Of a stretch of DNA of 64,000 nucleotides, positions 1 through 12,493 are shown one piece after another. A program made the translations under genes and the position numbers. Source of the stretch: Sipunculus nudus (Eukaryota > Annelida > Sipuncula > Golfingiida > Sipunculidae); contig CM049315.1 in NCBI GenBank assembly GCA_026874595.1, positions 16,000,164 through 16,064,163 on the forward strand, read 5' to 3'. The notes under the pieces were generated by a model. That model was not told the origin of the DNA. It saw only the letters and a list, made by a program, of their open reading frames with translations, and did not search any database. Position 1 is the first letter of the stretch. Each line of letters starts with the position of its first letter.

Positions 1-886
1 GGTTTTTAATTGAAAAATAAAGTTTTTCATTAATATCTCAAAGGTATTAAGTCCTAGTGACCAAATTCTTGGCATGATAGGGGATTTTGGAGACATCTAA
101 TTGTATGCCAAATTTTATGAACTGAGAGCTTAAGCTGGGGAGCTGAGCTCTTGCAAACTGCATAACACTAGCCTGATGTAAACAATATGTTACATGGTGC
201 TTGAAAACTTGAATAAAATCTACAGTTTTTGATCAACTGGTTTCAAATTTTTGGTGTTAACAGACAAAATGCTGACAAAAACATGCTGAGAAAATTAAAT
301 CCACAGTACTTACAGGAAAAAAAAGTGCCATGGTCAGAGTTAGGCAAAATTTAAGGTACCAATTTTTTATTTTTGTTAATATTTTAAAAAATTTAAAAGA
401 TTTTGATCTAATTTTGGGTATACAATTTTATTTTGATTAATTAAAGTTTTGTGTTAAGTGATTAAATATATTTCTTGATTTTTTACAAAATGCATTATGT
501 TCTGGCCCATAACTTTCTTAAATTATACAATACAGACATAATTTCAGGCTTGTACATAGGAACAATATAGAGGAATATTTATGGTAAATATGAGGAAAAA
601 CAGATGAGTGGTTTTGATATTAGGCAGCCCTGAAGTGTGAAAATAGGTTTTAAAAAAAAAATTGAGGTTTTTCCTTAAATTCTCAAAGGAACAAAGTCGC
701 AAAGACCCAGTTTTCGGCTTGGTAGGAGATCTTCGGGACGTCTAACACTATGCCGAATTTTAGGTTCCTAGGTCTTACGGTTTCAAAACGTGCCACATCT
801 ACGGACGGACGGACAGACGGACAGACGGACGACGGACAATGGACCACAACTATAGCTCAGATGACTTATAGTCAGCTGAGCTAAAA
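1..886 (+). repeat. AT-rich interspersed repeat, right part, ending in (GGAC)n plus hairpin
   Basis: The sequence matches 34290-35214 closely by eye along its length, including shared long AT-rich blocks. It then runs into a GGACGGACGGACAGACGG tract (about 803-835), ACAATGGACCACAAC, and a terminal hairpin with arms TAGCTCAG and CTGAGCTA (853-883) followed by AAAA. The left side is cut by the window edge. No coding capacity is seen, so it is probably a non-autonomous element. Confidence 0.7.
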
Positions 887-1040
887 ATTATGACACTATC
901 TAAAGAGTGATTTTGAAAGGGTTTTGAAATATTTTTCTGTAAGCCATATTGGATTTAACAGGAGTCTAAAATTTAGCAGCACACACACCCTCATGTAGTC
1001 CATATTCTGACATTAAATTTTCACAAAAGAAAGTCGTTGA

Positions 1041-1322
1041 TTATGTTCTGGAGGCCATAATGGATATTAGGCAGGTCTGCAATTTAATAGGGCTGAAGCC
1101 CTAACAGGAACCAACCATCACTATGAATTTGTATTCTGTTTGAGATAATGTGCAAGAAAGTGTCACTGACTAATGGAAGGATTATGTTCTGGGGGCCATA
1201 ATGGATATTAGGCAGGTCTGCAATTTGATAAAGCTGGAGCCCTAACAGGAACCAACCATCACTATGAATTTGTGTTCTGTTTGAGATAATGTGCACGAAA
1301 GCTTCACTGACTAATGAAAGGA
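1041..1322. repeat. 141-bp tandem duplication (two units)
   Basis: The unit beginning TTATGTTCTGG at 1041 recurs at 1182. The two copies differ at only a handful of positions and share the segment ATGGATATTAGGCAGGTCTG. This is a local duplication inside intronic repeat sequence. Confidence 0.8.
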
Positions 1323-2572
1323 TGGACCATCTGATCATCATAGGACACAGCCTTTCAAGTGGGGCCCTAATTATTATCACCTGCAACCGTATAGGCAAAC
1401 AAATGTTATCATTTAATTGAACATATTTTCTACTTTTTTTATCCATGCCTTATCATACAGCACAAGTGATGGTGCACTTCTATGATATTCATAGTCTTTG
1501 CTTAAGGCTTTGTGAACACTATTATCAACAGGGAGAACATTAATAATGGTATTTGAAGGATAATCACATTAACTTTTCCTGTATGGATTCTGCACAATGA
1601 TGCCGAGTCCTATTTTTAAAAACATTACAAACTGATTGTAATATGGTAATGCATCATTTATCTGAATAACATTTATCGAAAGAAAATCTTGTCCCCTGAG
1701 CTGTTTGGCTAAACAATGCTCCTCTGTATCAAACATTCCTCATAGGACTAAATTATAGCTACTTGCATGTTTATATTTTTTTTTATCGGGTGTAGCCTTT
1801 TTGCAAAACATGCTTCAAGGACACTTGGCTTAATTTCAAGCTAAAAATAAGGTAAATAATACCCAGTGCTCCTAAGTTCCGAAAAGTAGCGGACTACTGA
1901 AGCAAGTAAACAGTGAATCTACATAAACCTAGCCATGACAACATGACTCAGTAGGCACTTATTTAGGGCTACTAAGCCTAACTTGAGTCGTGATACAAGC
2001 CATATCGAGGAACGCATCACAGTAGTCTTCTGTCATGTTGCATTCATATTGTGGTAAACAGCCCATATTCTTAACATTAGGCTATGAATGATGAATTAAC
2101 ACAAAATAATACATGTGAACTCACAACCCAAACTGAAACTCTAGAGTCTCAGGTAACCAGTCATTTCCTGTATCATGTGCTAGTTGGCTTCCTCCAGTAA
2201 CCTGTGCAAGCCATGCTTGTATTCAGGCAGTGAAAATTTCAACATAGATGCAAAGGATTAATGATATTTGTTGAGTTAAAACAGAATTTTTCTCGCTCAC
2301 ATTACATGTTGTCAGAAATTACACAAATAATGCTAACAATTGGTCTAGTTCATGTAAATTGTCAGCGTACTTGTAGGCAAAGAGGCGCTGTCAGATATGA
2401 CAAAAATATTTACATCCTTCTGGAGCCTTAAATGCGTTCTTTGTTAAAGGATATAATGGCACTCTGACAGCCAGTATGCTGGTCACAGACTCTCCAATGT
2501 CAGAGGGCTTAAATGGCACTACATAAAACCATTCCACCACATGAAATTTAAATAAAAAAGGAATCAAATTAC

Positions 2573-2695
2573 CTGCAGTGTGGAACTGTGTGGATTATGC
2601 AGCTGTATGAGTGGAGAAAAACTAGTATTCAATGGAACTTTTGCTCCTATGAATGGACGTATTCGATACGGGTTTGGTATACCCACACCAAATAC
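2573..2695 (-). CDS. TMEM131: TMEM131-family protein, exon 7 (last exon in window; gene continues off left edge)
   Basis: The exon is 123 nt, 41 codons, phase 0 at both ends. The acceptor is TTTTTTTTCAG (AG at 2697-2696) and the donor GTAATT from 2572. The peptide begins VFGVGIPNPYRIRPFIGAKV and contains VPLNTSFSPLIQLHNPHS, matching the family block V-F-G-x-G-x-PNPYR-x-RPF-x-GA-x-VP-x-N-x-SFSP-x-I-x-x-HNPHS. I see no further exon between 2572 and 1, so the remainder of the protein (further beta-sandwich repeats, the transmembrane helix and the cytoplasmic tail) must lie beyond the window. Confidence 0.95.
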
Positions 2696-3389
2696 CTGAA
2701 AAAAAATAACACAAAAATAAAAATCAGCCATCGCTACAGCTTTCAATATCAAATCAATATCTAAAATATGTTAATGTTAAATTAGGATATTTCCTATCCT
2801 GCTTAAACACATATTGGTTGTCTCCTGAACTGTTAAAATTATCATTGTTAAAATGAACATGCAACTGGACCACAAACACATCATAATTAATATCATTTAT
2901 CATGCAGTGCCTCTAGAATTATGGAATTACTTAGCCAATGCATTTCTAGAATTTTATATAAAATTTTAAGACCCTTACATAAAACTTTAAAATAATACCT
3001 GTGGATCTAACCATTTTTAATAATACATGACAATATATCTAGTGATTTGACAGAGCACATAGCAATATCAAGATTATTTATCATTTATGTGCCCTTGATC
3101 TAGGTTCAACACATGCTGGTATACTATTCCAATCCCACAGAACAAACATGGTGGCAAGACACAGATGGACAGCTGTTCCTTTAATTGCAGAAAAATAAAC
3201 TTGGATTAATCATGGGGAATTATATGCTTTTATTTAAAAGAAAATATGGAATTTACTAATAAAGTAATAAATGAATCAGGAATTGAATAGAAGATGAAGA
3301 ATCTATAACTGAATTGATTCAAAAGCCCATCATATTTCACAGGCAAAAAATTTTCATACACTGTTAAAACAGAAAATAAAACATCTTAC
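2696..3389 (-). other. Intron 6
   Basis: A 694-bp AT-rich intron between exons 6 and 7, with no feature beyond its splice sites. Confidence 0.9.
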
Positions 3390-3503
3390 CTGATATCTAA
3401 AAGAGCCCTGTGATGTATGTATATACAGGGTATTTTCTACGTTGCCCACTTGTCGGGCCAGAAATACCACATCAAATGTAGTATTCCCCCCTGGTGGAAC
3501 CAT
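3390..3503 (-). CDS. TMEM131: TMEM131-family protein, exon 6
   Basis: The exon is 114 nt, exactly 38 codons, phase 0 at both ends. The acceptor is TTTGTTTTAG (AG at 3505-3504) and the donor GTAAGATG from 3389. The peptide contains PPGGNTTFDVVFLARQVGN and then VENTLYIHTSQG, ending FRYQ. This is the most recognisable stretch in the window: the TMEM131 family has the same (P)GGNTxFDVVFLAR-x-VGNVENTLxI-x-TS-x-G-x-FxYQ block in the PapD-like region that contacts procollagen. Confidence 0.95.
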
Positions 3504-6177
3504 CTAAAACAAACAACATCTAGTAAGTGAACACAGTAGAACCCCGCATCAAGAACACCCCCTCAAACCCCAACCATAGACATGTCTTAAGCTGCTTTAC
3601 TATACACTGTAAAAACCAAATAAAGTTCAAGAAACCAGCAGAAGCTCTGACATATCTGAAGGCTAACAGTGTTCTTAATAAGTGATAATTTTTGCAAATT
3701 CCACAAGAAAGTGTCACATGACACGGACAAAAGAGGTATATTTGATTTCAGCAAATTCAGTATGAGGGTATACAGTTTAAGTTATTTGGTCTATTTAACC
3801 CAGCCTGATCTCCCATGCTTTCGGCACGTGGTCTTTGTTTACTTGAGGGGCGATTGCCCCGACCCCTAGCGGTAAAAACAAACATGAATGCCCACAGATG
3901 TACTTCCATTAGGGTCATTTTTCAGACGCCATTATCTTTTCAATGTTAGTATGATAAAATTGTCTGTCCACTCATAGTTGTGTCCTGCCATCTGTAGCAG
4001 GCAATGGATATTATTAAATCATATGACCATTGTCATGTTACTTGTGAAATGGCCTCTTTCAACATGTCTATGACCTACTGACACGTCGAGGGGGACCGCT
4101 CAGAAAATCCATGAAACAGTGGGTAAATTTACCGACAGCAGTAAACTGACCATACTCAAAGGGAAAAGCATAATAAAATATACGGTTGTGGAAAATATCA
4201 GACTTCAGAGTGGTTTAGCAAAGCCAGGGTACACATTTTTGTGAGCGTCAGCTGGTTACTGAGCGCGGAGGCCGGAGCGCCGTCAGTCACGAGGTCAACC
4301 CTTATGGATGTACACGAGAATACAACACAAACAGATGATGAAATAGCCAAAATATGGCTACAATATGAAAAACAGATCAATTTAAAAATAAATTATATGG
4401 GATGGTACAACCTATCACAGGGCCAAGAACATTATTTTGACCAACTAGGCCTACGATAGCCTTGAGCGCTGCATGATGAGCCTTATTCAGGCTGTAAATA
4501 TTGTCAGAAAGCCCTTTTACTGTGACGGTATATTAATATTTTTTATAAAAAGAACCGGTGAAAACTGGTCTGTAACTTTCTTAATGATATAAAACTGAAC
4601 GTAAACTGCAAAACAGCTACTAATCACGTGCAGAGCAGGCTTCCGATGAGCTTATACATGTAAAGGCAATGCTATACGGCCTATACTGCACATGCACACA
4701 GCTTGGCCGCTCTAAAGTTAGTTTTTGGGTCAGCGAAGTGTGTTGTCTCCATGGTTACGACCCGTGACCTGAGTCAGTGGGTGCATGTTTACCCTGTGAA
4801 TATGGCCACCGAAGCGGTGGTTCACGGGCGAAAACACCGATTCAAATTAACGCCTAAAGAATAATTTATATGTTTAGCACAGAGATGGCAGCTCGGAATA
4901 TGGATCATAGGTACCCTTTGCATCATAGTTTATAATTAAAAATGCGCGTATTGTTTTAGCAACGATAGGGTACAGTGTCAAAGATCGGGTTTGAAGCGGT
5001 GCCAGTGACATGCTCGCTTGCTCCACTTCGAAGCACTGACACGGTTTCTTGTATGGTTTGTCTATTAAAACTTGCTATTTATTCAGGATTGGTATATATT
5101 TGATTTATTTCAAAGAATCAAGGTTTCACACTGGTCGCCTGTCCAAATAAAGAGGTGTACTTAAATGTTCCAATGGTCGTAGTACTCGCCTTACCAATAG
5201 GTGGCGTGTGTGTATTTTGAAAACCAAATCTCATTAAATATGTTAATGAAGCACGGGAGTTCAGGCTGAACCTCTTTGTCAAAAGTCAAACACCTTTAAA
5301 TCTTTATAATTTTCATGTTATTTTTTTTCAGTACCTCCTAAGTGCAATATATAAATTTTTGTGCAAAAATATGCATAAAATAGAAGTGATTCCCTTTGAA
5401 TGATAAAGTGCCCTTTCTTGGTGTTTCATGTTTACAGTTCTTAATAATTCAGACAAAGGTCCATCAGATGAAAATAAGTCATCCGAAAGGACAAGAATCA
5501 CAGATATTTTAAATCTTTGTCCAGTTTAAGTTTGGGCTGATAATTTAGATATTCAAAAATTTTATAGCCTTCTGAGGGTATACCTTTTGAAGTAAGACAG
5601 GTGAAAGTCTTTCATTTCATTAATAATATTCTGATATAAAAGCATTCTGCTCAGTGAACCAATGAACTGGTGTGTTTTGTTAAAGCAATACATTTGATAA
5701 TATAATGATAACATACAATATTTAAAAAGTGCCCAAATTAAAGTAAAAATTTTAAAACATGCTCTAACTGGCTGTATAAGCTATGCCCATCTACGATCCT
5801 ACAGTTTTATATGGCTTCAGGATGTTAATCTGTGGTTAACTGCAACAAAGTGGTCTGAAACATAATGTTGGATTTCAGTAAAAAGATGTGCCAGTGACTT
5901 TGGTAACCACTGAATCACAATCATAACCAGGTTACACTTAAGCCTGCTTCTCAGTCTGAAGCAAAACAAATAGCTGGAATAGACAGATTGTAAACTAAGC
6001 AAGCACAAATAGCTGACCAGAATTAATCATAAATATCCATATCTATACTTTACACACTATTCACTATTGCCTTTTCTAATTGAGGAACTAATATTTCACA
6101 TGTATAAACCAGACAAATGCAAAAAATAGTAAAACTGGAAACTAGTGGCAATGAGTGATTTACAAAAAACAACTTAC
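3504..6177 (-). other. Intron 5, with a CpG-richer island
   Basis: A 2.7-kb intron. About 3820-5060 is distinctly richer in CpG than the rest and holds promoter-like motifs (see the separate entry). The remainder is AT-rich with no visible feature. Near 3534-3570 a fragment reading AGTAGAACCCCGC resembles a common invertebrate repeat end, at low confidence. Confidence 0.8.
4230..5060 (+). promoter_or_regulatory. CpG-rich island with promoter-like motifs; possible first exon of an unidentified plus-strand transcript
   Basis: In an otherwise AT-rich intron this stretch has clustered CpGs (for example GAGCGCGGAGGCCGGAGCG near 4260-4280). It has an imperfect RFX X-box-like palindrome (GTCTCCATGGTTAC, around 4744-4758) and two YY1-like ATGGC motifs. 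One overlaps a 20-codon open frame starting at 4802 (MATEAVVHGR... to TAA at 4864). Another overlaps an ATG at 4885 followed within 26 bases by AG/GTACC, which could be a splice donor. I do not recognise any of the peptides. An unannotated nested gene, an enhancer and an old CpG-rich transposon are all possible. Confidence 0.3.
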
Positions 6178-6301
6178 TTTATCTTGGAAAAAAGAACAGT
6201 GAAAATGTTGTGTGCTGCCAGATATAGACAGTAGATGTAAACTGTTTTCCAGGTCCGGATTGTGGACCGTGACCTGCTCCATATCAGGCATCCCAACAGC
6301 C
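6178..6301 (-). CDS. TMEM131: TMEM131-family protein, exon 5
   Basis: The exon is 124 nt: one base completing Gln96, then 41 codons, ending in phase 0 at donor GTAAGT (from 6177). The peptide begins AVGMPDMEQVTVHNPD and ends HFHCSFFQDK, with LLSISG in the middle. This is the conserved run of the TMEM131 PapD-like domain (PVGMP...VxxHNP...LxSIS...HFHxSFFQ). The acceptor AG (6303-6302) lies in a 29-bp tandem duplication, so a second copy of the same acceptor exists 29 bases further into intron 4 (see findings). The inner one, nearest the exon, keeps the frame. Confidence 0.9.
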
Positions 6302-6430
6302 CTGAAACAAACACCATAACATCAACAGCCCTGAAACAAACACCATAACATCAATACTTACCTGAAACAAGAACACAATATTAAAATCAACAGCCCAAGC
6401 TGAAACAAACAGCATAAAATCAACACTGAC
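6295..6430. repeat. 29-bp tandem duplication across the exon 5 splice acceptor
   Basis: The 29-bp unit at 6295-6323 is repeated exactly at 6324-6352, and a degenerate third copy follows around 6396-6425. The unit includes the first seven bases of exon 5 and its acceptor, so a second polypyrimidine tract and CAG/GG junction lie at 6332-6331. Confidence 0.9.
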
Positions 6431-8018
6431 CTGTACACTAATACTAGTTGTAGAATTTGGTTGTAAAATCATTTTCGATGACTGAAAGAATAAAAACAAC
6501 CGATCATCAATGAATCAATTGTTTTATGTACATTCTATATTTCTATGTAATCTTAAATTCTAATCATGTCCTACCATCTTTCTCTTTTCTTCTCATACTT
6601 ATAAATCTGAACATAAATGCCTTTGTCTTATCATAATCATCAATTTCTCTGCCCTTCCTACTTATTTTCATTATCTTCGTTTAAAACTTCCCTTCCCCCT
6701 CATCAATATTAGCCTTTACTTCCAATTATCAATTCACATTGTTTTATTCTATCATTAATCCCCTTCCCTTCTATTCTCTTATCACCAGCAGCTTCTGCTC
6801 TGTCTTTTCTTATCTTGTTATCACTGATATATCAGCTCCTAGAGATGTTACATCTTATCAATATCAGTTGTCCTCCTGTTATCATACTCTCTATCTAGTT
6901 GATTTAATCTTTTCATCTCTTCTTATTGTGACACATATTTATGACGTCTCCCTCTCTCCTAAGATATCCTGTGATGCAACATAGTGACAATGTTATCCAG
7001 TAATTACTGACATTAGTAAGAACATTTATGGGGCATATATTCAGATACCTGATGTCTATTTACAAGAGATAATCACTTGAACCTTTTAAAAGTCTTGAAA
7101 ATGCCAATCCCACTTTACACTGGCTGTTTGTTTATATATACCAAAATGTTTATAACATGTGGGGGGGGGGAGCCAAGATAATCCAAACACATATAACAAG
7201 GACTGGCAACAAGTCAGGTGAATAAGGGGTTAGCAAAGGGTATTTTGCAATTTCCACACTTGCAACCAACCATCTTATGTTATATGTTTTTACTGTTTGT
7301 CAACATTGGCACATATACAGATTTTACAAACAACTATAGTCCGTTTCATCCCCTCATGTCCACCTGTTTTTTGCTATGAAAATTTTTATTAGGTACATTT
7401 CAAGGGAAACAGTTATAGTCTAGAGGAGAGGATTACAGAACCTAATTTTCAACTAGTTAACTAAATTCCTACCTTATGCCATTTTTGAGTAACAGAATTT
7501 TCTGAAAGTATGAGAAATCAGTCTACATTTTACAACATATCAGACCCCCTTATGGCGGTCAAGGTCATTGGTCACATGCAAAAACAGCCTCAACTGACAG
7601 CAGCTGATTGGATGACCTCATGTAAACACTCTAAAAAATATAACCAGCTAAAACAAAGATGGCTACTTATGGAGGGATACACCATATCTGCCAGATCATG
7701 ATAAAGAGACAAAAATGTTGTGAAACATAAACGGGGGATTTATTGTAATATTCTTAACTGCCATATTAGGTTGTCACTTCCATATGTTGTTTACTTGGAA
7801 AATATTGAAAAATATAAACTTTTAAGTAAATCATTTACAAAAAACAGGTGGACAGCAGATGGTGAAATGGACTATAGTAGATAAACAAGCTCATACATAA
7901 ATCGCAGGAATTACCTACAGTTCATTAATATGTTTGCAGAGTAAGCCAGCCATCCCATTATTCCTACATAACATCAGGTGACCAGATGGCTTTGAGGAGA
8001 CACTAAAAGATCACTTAC
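6302..8018 (-). other. Intron 4, containing MITE copy A
   Basis: A 1.7-kb intron. It holds the repeated acceptor-side minisatellite (6295-6430), a pyrimidine-rich AT stretch (6500-6980) in which I see nothing, and a full-length MITE at 7337-7874. The 7161-7170 poly-G run also lies here. Confidence 0.9.
7337..7874 (+). mobile_element. MITE copy A (TIR TAGTCCGTTTCA, TA target site)
   Basis: A 538-bp element with inverted ends TAGTCCGTTTCATC and GGTGAAATGGACTA, flanked by TA on both sides (7335-7336, 7875-7876). It aligns over its whole length, in inverse orientation, with 47990-48512; I estimate well over 80% identity by eye. It has no transposase. TA duplication and short TIRs fit a non-autonomous Tc1/mariner-type element, but the family is an inference. 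Confidence 0.8.
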
Positions 8019-8087
8019 TGTTCTCCAAAGTCCAGCAATGGAGGCTGGAACTGTATGACACTTGAGACATCTACCCCATCATGTAAA
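8019..8087 (-). CDS. TMEM131: TMEM131-family protein, exon 4
   Basis: The exon is 69 nt: one base completing Ser73, 22 codons, and CA that joins G of exon 5 to make Gln96. The acceptor is CTTTGCAG (AG at 8089-8088) and the donor GTAAGT from 8018. The peptide ends FQPPLLDFGEQ, the conserved strand opening the first PapD-like/ASPM-like beta sandwich of TMEM131 proteins (compare the F-x-PP-x-LDF-x-EQ-PVG pattern of the family). This is one of the firmer identifications in the gene. Confidence 0.85.
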
Positions 8088-8229
8088 CTGCAAAGTAAAA
8101 TTTAATAAATTTTATAATATTATAATTTTTTAATGATTCTGTCCTGGAATACATATATATACACATAAATCAACATCCATTATCATGCTTCCTGTAGACA
8201 GAAATACAAAAAGGCAAAAAGTGTACGTA

Positions 8230-8340
8230 ACAGTTCTGCTGGAAAAACATGACATGCCCATGCTGGGGTGATTTGAACAGGGAATTATCCCAAAACTCAA
8301 TCACCGTGAGATAGTCATAATCAAACACTATATGTCATGT
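8230..8340 (-). repeat. Possible tRNA-derived SINE fragment
   Basis: On the minus strand the segment contains GTTCAAATC (8278-8270), which fits an RNA polymerase III B box. It is preceded by CTCACGGTGATTGAG and followed by CCCCAGCATGGGCATGTCATG. That layout is common in bivalve tRNA-derived SINEs. I see no complete A box or terminal repeat, so this is a fragment at best and not a tRNA gene. Confidence 0.35.
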
Positions 8341-8352
8341 ATAACTATTACC

Positions 8353-8560
8353 CCTTTCAAATGGCAAATGCTAACCAGTTTCACACCATTTTGAATGTGA
8401 ATTGAGCATTCACATGCAACCCAAAGTGTTTTCAAACCATTTTAGCCAAAACGGTTTGAATCCAGATCAGGAGGTAGTTTCAAACCGTTTTGAATGCGAA
8501 TCGTTTTATCTGCTTTGTGACATGTGAACGCTTTAGAACAGTTTATACCTAGTTTTCAAG
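8353..8560. repeat. Palindrome-rich MITE-like fragment
   Basis: Several near-palindromic copies of one motif occur: TTTCAAACCATTTTAGCC facing AAAACGGTTTGAAT, and TTTCAAACCGTTTTGAATG followed by CGAATCG. They are separated by short spacers. The pattern suggests a foldback element or MITE remnant, but I could not define ends or a target duplication. Confidence 0.35.
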
Positions 8561-11500
8561 CAGCAACTTGGAGACAGCACAAGGGTGAATGCTTGTATCA
8601 TCATGTTGTTACTTTGTTCCACGTGGGAAATGTACAGTACACCTCATGCATTGGTGCTAGATGCTTGTGTGAATGCACTAAACCTATTTTCCCTAATTCA
8701 TGAAATAATTCTTCAGATATCTTGCAGACAAATTTTCCCACTTTTATCACATAATACACTTTTTTTTGTCTTCTATGCCATACACATTGAGAGTGTTCTA
8801 ACAAAAGCTGCTCCCTCTGTCACCACTTTATGAAGTTTGTATTTACTTTCCCTTTTACCTTTTTTCAAACCATTAACTGATATATTTATAGGTGCTCTTT
8901 TATCAAGCGATATACTATGTCAGCTGTAATGCTTTACTCTTTGCTCAGAACAAATATGCATACACATGGTTTTAGGCAACCAAAATCCTGTGTAGGTCAA
9001 ATAGTACCAATGAAACATTCATTCATGTTAATTTCAGGGCATTTACATAGTACGTATCATTCAACTCTGCCAAAAATGTGAACCGTAATGATAGTGTGAG
9101 CAAATAAAAGTAAACAAGTTGTTGTTGTTAATACAGCAGTATTATAAAACCTGCTTTTAGGTGGCTGTAACAACATGTGCATTTGACAATGACTTATAAA
9201 AAATACGCCTGCATAAATCACTGCTTTTAAAAAGTGTACAAAAAATATAGATTTTTATATCCAGGTAATAAAAATACATATACACATGATTTTTATGTCC
9301 AGGTTATTAAAATACTCATACACACCTGACTTTTATGTCTAGGTAATGACAATACTTATATTTAACACACCTGAATCCAAGTAGACAAATATCATTGCAA
9401 AAAAAACTATTTCCCATGTCCCAAAAGGTAGAAATGATAATACCTTGACAAATAGTCTGTTATTTTTCACTCCTTATCATTGTGCTGATGAATGCTTCCT
9501 GATATAACATAGTCACATTATAATGTATATTATGGTATTATGTGGCTTTACTAGTTGACTAGCAGACTAGCTCAGCCAGCATGTGAAGGATCCAAGGATA
9601 CAACAAGGAAACTTTTTGTTGCATTATTGGCTGACTGGTTATTGGCAAAAACTTAATTTTGCACCCATAGCCAAATGAAGAAATCTTATTTTTATGTGGT
9701 TAAAGTTTACAAGGTATGTGGCAGGGGAAACACCCTAAAACAATTAAAGCTAGCTGAGCTTGCTTATGATTCCATAGGAAAAACAGGGAAATTGCAAGTG
9801 TGCATTAATTTTAGTTTTATTTTTATACAACATTTTTTTTTATCAACTAAAACATTGCTGAACACAGACATGACATTGTTGGGGGAAGGAGTTTATATTA
9901 GTAACAGGCTTGTTATTTGAACACTGCAGTGTAAAAACTGTCAGCCTAGGGTCAAGTTGACCATGTAACGGATGTTCTGGCCCATGTGAGCTAAAACCAT
10001 CAAAATGATCATACATGTCCCGGGGTTATGACTGTTTACATGTATTGTATAAATGTCATTTACCTTAATGGCCTGTATTACCTGAAACACTGAGACTTAT
10101 TGGGACTTAACACTGCACCTATCTCACAAACCTGATACCATTACAAGCACCGCTACACAGAAATTAAAACATATTTATCTGAAAGTACATATCAGTGATT
10201 TTAGGATCAAACAGGTTCTGAGATCAATCCGATTCTGATTCACCAATCCCTACTGCATTTCAATAGTTCTTATATTCTGTTACAATACCAATAAACAGCT
10301 GTTTATCCTGCAGAGTGAGCACATCTTAGAATTGTGTGTATTGAATTAAACTCCTGAACATTAAAAAAAAAAACATGATATAAATAAATAGAGATAATAT
10401 AATTTTTAAATTATTGAACAAACTACATGAGCCTTGTGGCACACAAGTGTACAACTCCTCATACTTTTCTTTGGTCCACTGATTTTTAAAGGGTTTCAAC
10501 ACACTATGAAACAGGACATTTTGACAAAACATGTTCACAGATGACCTAGATTAAAGTTATTATGGGCCTGAGCTTTCCAAGAATTGCTGAGAGCACAAAA
10601 TCACAGGTGAACAAGTCTTCAGACAAGGAAGCAAAATATGAGAAAAACAAGCTAAGGTAACATTCTTATTAATATTCATGAGAAAGATCACAAGGCCATG
10701 AAGAAAAGGTTGGTTGAGGGCCTTCATTTCAGCTGGCATAAAAAAACTCAACTGATTGCTTTTTATTTGTTTAGCATAATCACCACAAACCAGACAACAG
10801 ACTGTTGATCATGACCCTTTAATTTGTGACAAGGTGTTCAAATGCTTGTTTGTAACAGAATGGACGGGTAATTTTGATTTCACTACATTAGGGCCAAAGC
10901 TGTGAGATAGAAAATCTGAACAAGCCCCTGTTTCTTTGCCCTTGTTGCCTTGTAAATATGACAAACTCTCAGGAAAAAAGTTTTGTTTTATCAGAATTTA
11001 GTTGTAAAATTTGGGCTTAAGAAGGCTGTTTATAACTGTTATATACATTTTAATAGTCATTTGATCACCAAAAGAGAAGAAAATGTGACTAATGTATATG
11101 TCATGTAGCAATCAGAGTTACCTCCAACAGGCTTATGTTTTCATTCATAATTGTCTGTCTATCTGCCTGTTTGACTTTGTACAACCTATCTTGAAGAGTC
11201 ATGGATGGATTTAGACGAAAGTTTGTGGGGCCATGTGTATTTTGGAAAAGAAAAGTTCAATTCATTCAGAGCTCATCTGGATCCAGATGTAGATGAAAGG
11301 TAACTTTGTTTTCACACCTGTGTCTGAGCAATAAACTGATACCAGCGTTGACATCTGGCAGAACAATCTGGTACTACAAGATCTGAATGCAAGGAATAGT
11401 TTATTCACTTTTGGATGTGGATAAAAATTCAGGATTGGCAGAGGTATATCCAATATGAATAACCCAGGGGGAGTTGGAAGTAGCCAAGTGGTTGAAGGTC

Positions 11501-12493
11501 CCTGATAGACCCCAAAAACCAAATGGGGATATTTAAATAGATTCACTCTAATGTCTCCAAGACAGGACATGATCTACAGAAAATTCATAGCCATGTGCAA
11601 AGTGCAAACACAACTTGAAATCCAGACGGCTAAATAATGAAATAACATTCTTATCTTGTGATTATCTTCATCCTCATTACACAGACAGTGCCACCTTCAG
11701 GCCTTCTTATACTGTAACAATGAAAAAGGCTATTAAACCCAGGATGGGCTGTGTGTGTCATGCTTTCACTGTTTTTCATTCACAGGAAGCATTAATAATT
11801 CAACATCTCAACTGGCACTGGCTCACTGAATACCTGCTCTGACAGTCAACAAACCAGTAAAATATCCCAAAGGACAAGCAGAAACTGACATCTATTTGCC
11901 ACAGGTGGTTAGATCACTTTTTGTTGAGGTATGACCCACTGATTGAAGGCCCCTATTCCTCTGTGTAGCAGACTAGCAGGGCAATTTGGGGTGGTCCCTT
12001 TGAATCCTGTCCTGGGTCAACGAAGGAAGATTTATGCATTCAATATTTCAGCCCTTATTACCACACTGAATGCCATCTCCTGGTAATAAAACAGGGCAAA
12101 GGGACCCACTGATGCAAGTATAACAGGTGCAGCTGTGTCAAGCAGCCAGACAGAAGAGAGACCGAATGTCAGCAGAGGTCACCATCAATAACCCAACTCC
12201 AGATGTTATCAAAAGCAAGCTGGTGGATACTGGGGCAGCATGATGTTGTGGACAATTATAAAGAGAAAAAACATAAGATGATGGTATGGGGTAACTAAAA
12301 ACAGAACAGTATGTCCTGAAACTAGGGTGGTGTGGGGCATCAGAAAGCTGCAGACAATTGTATTTTGAGAAATACAGTCAGCAAATACATTACCTGTTTT
12401 TAAAAATGGAAAACTACTGTCTCATCACTTCCAGGTATTATTTTGACTTCCAAGATTTGAGGCCTTTTTCTCCCATGTCTGTGGGGGTGTGGC

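Larger units (their letters stand above)
1..2572. other. Intron 7 (partial): repeats only
   Basis: No exon is visible on either strand. Bases 1-886 are the right part of an AT-rich interspersed repeat (family described at 33645-35214). Bases 1041-1322 are a 141-bp tandem duplication. The rest (1323-2572) is low-complexity AT-rich sequence in which I see nothing. The 120-codon open frame on the minus strand at 1084-1446 is just the tandem duplication read through. Confidence 0.6.

Noticed and set aside
1084-1446. 120-codon minus-strand open frame
   Set aside because: It spans the 141-bp tandem duplication, so the peptide repeats itself; there is no start context, domain or splice support.
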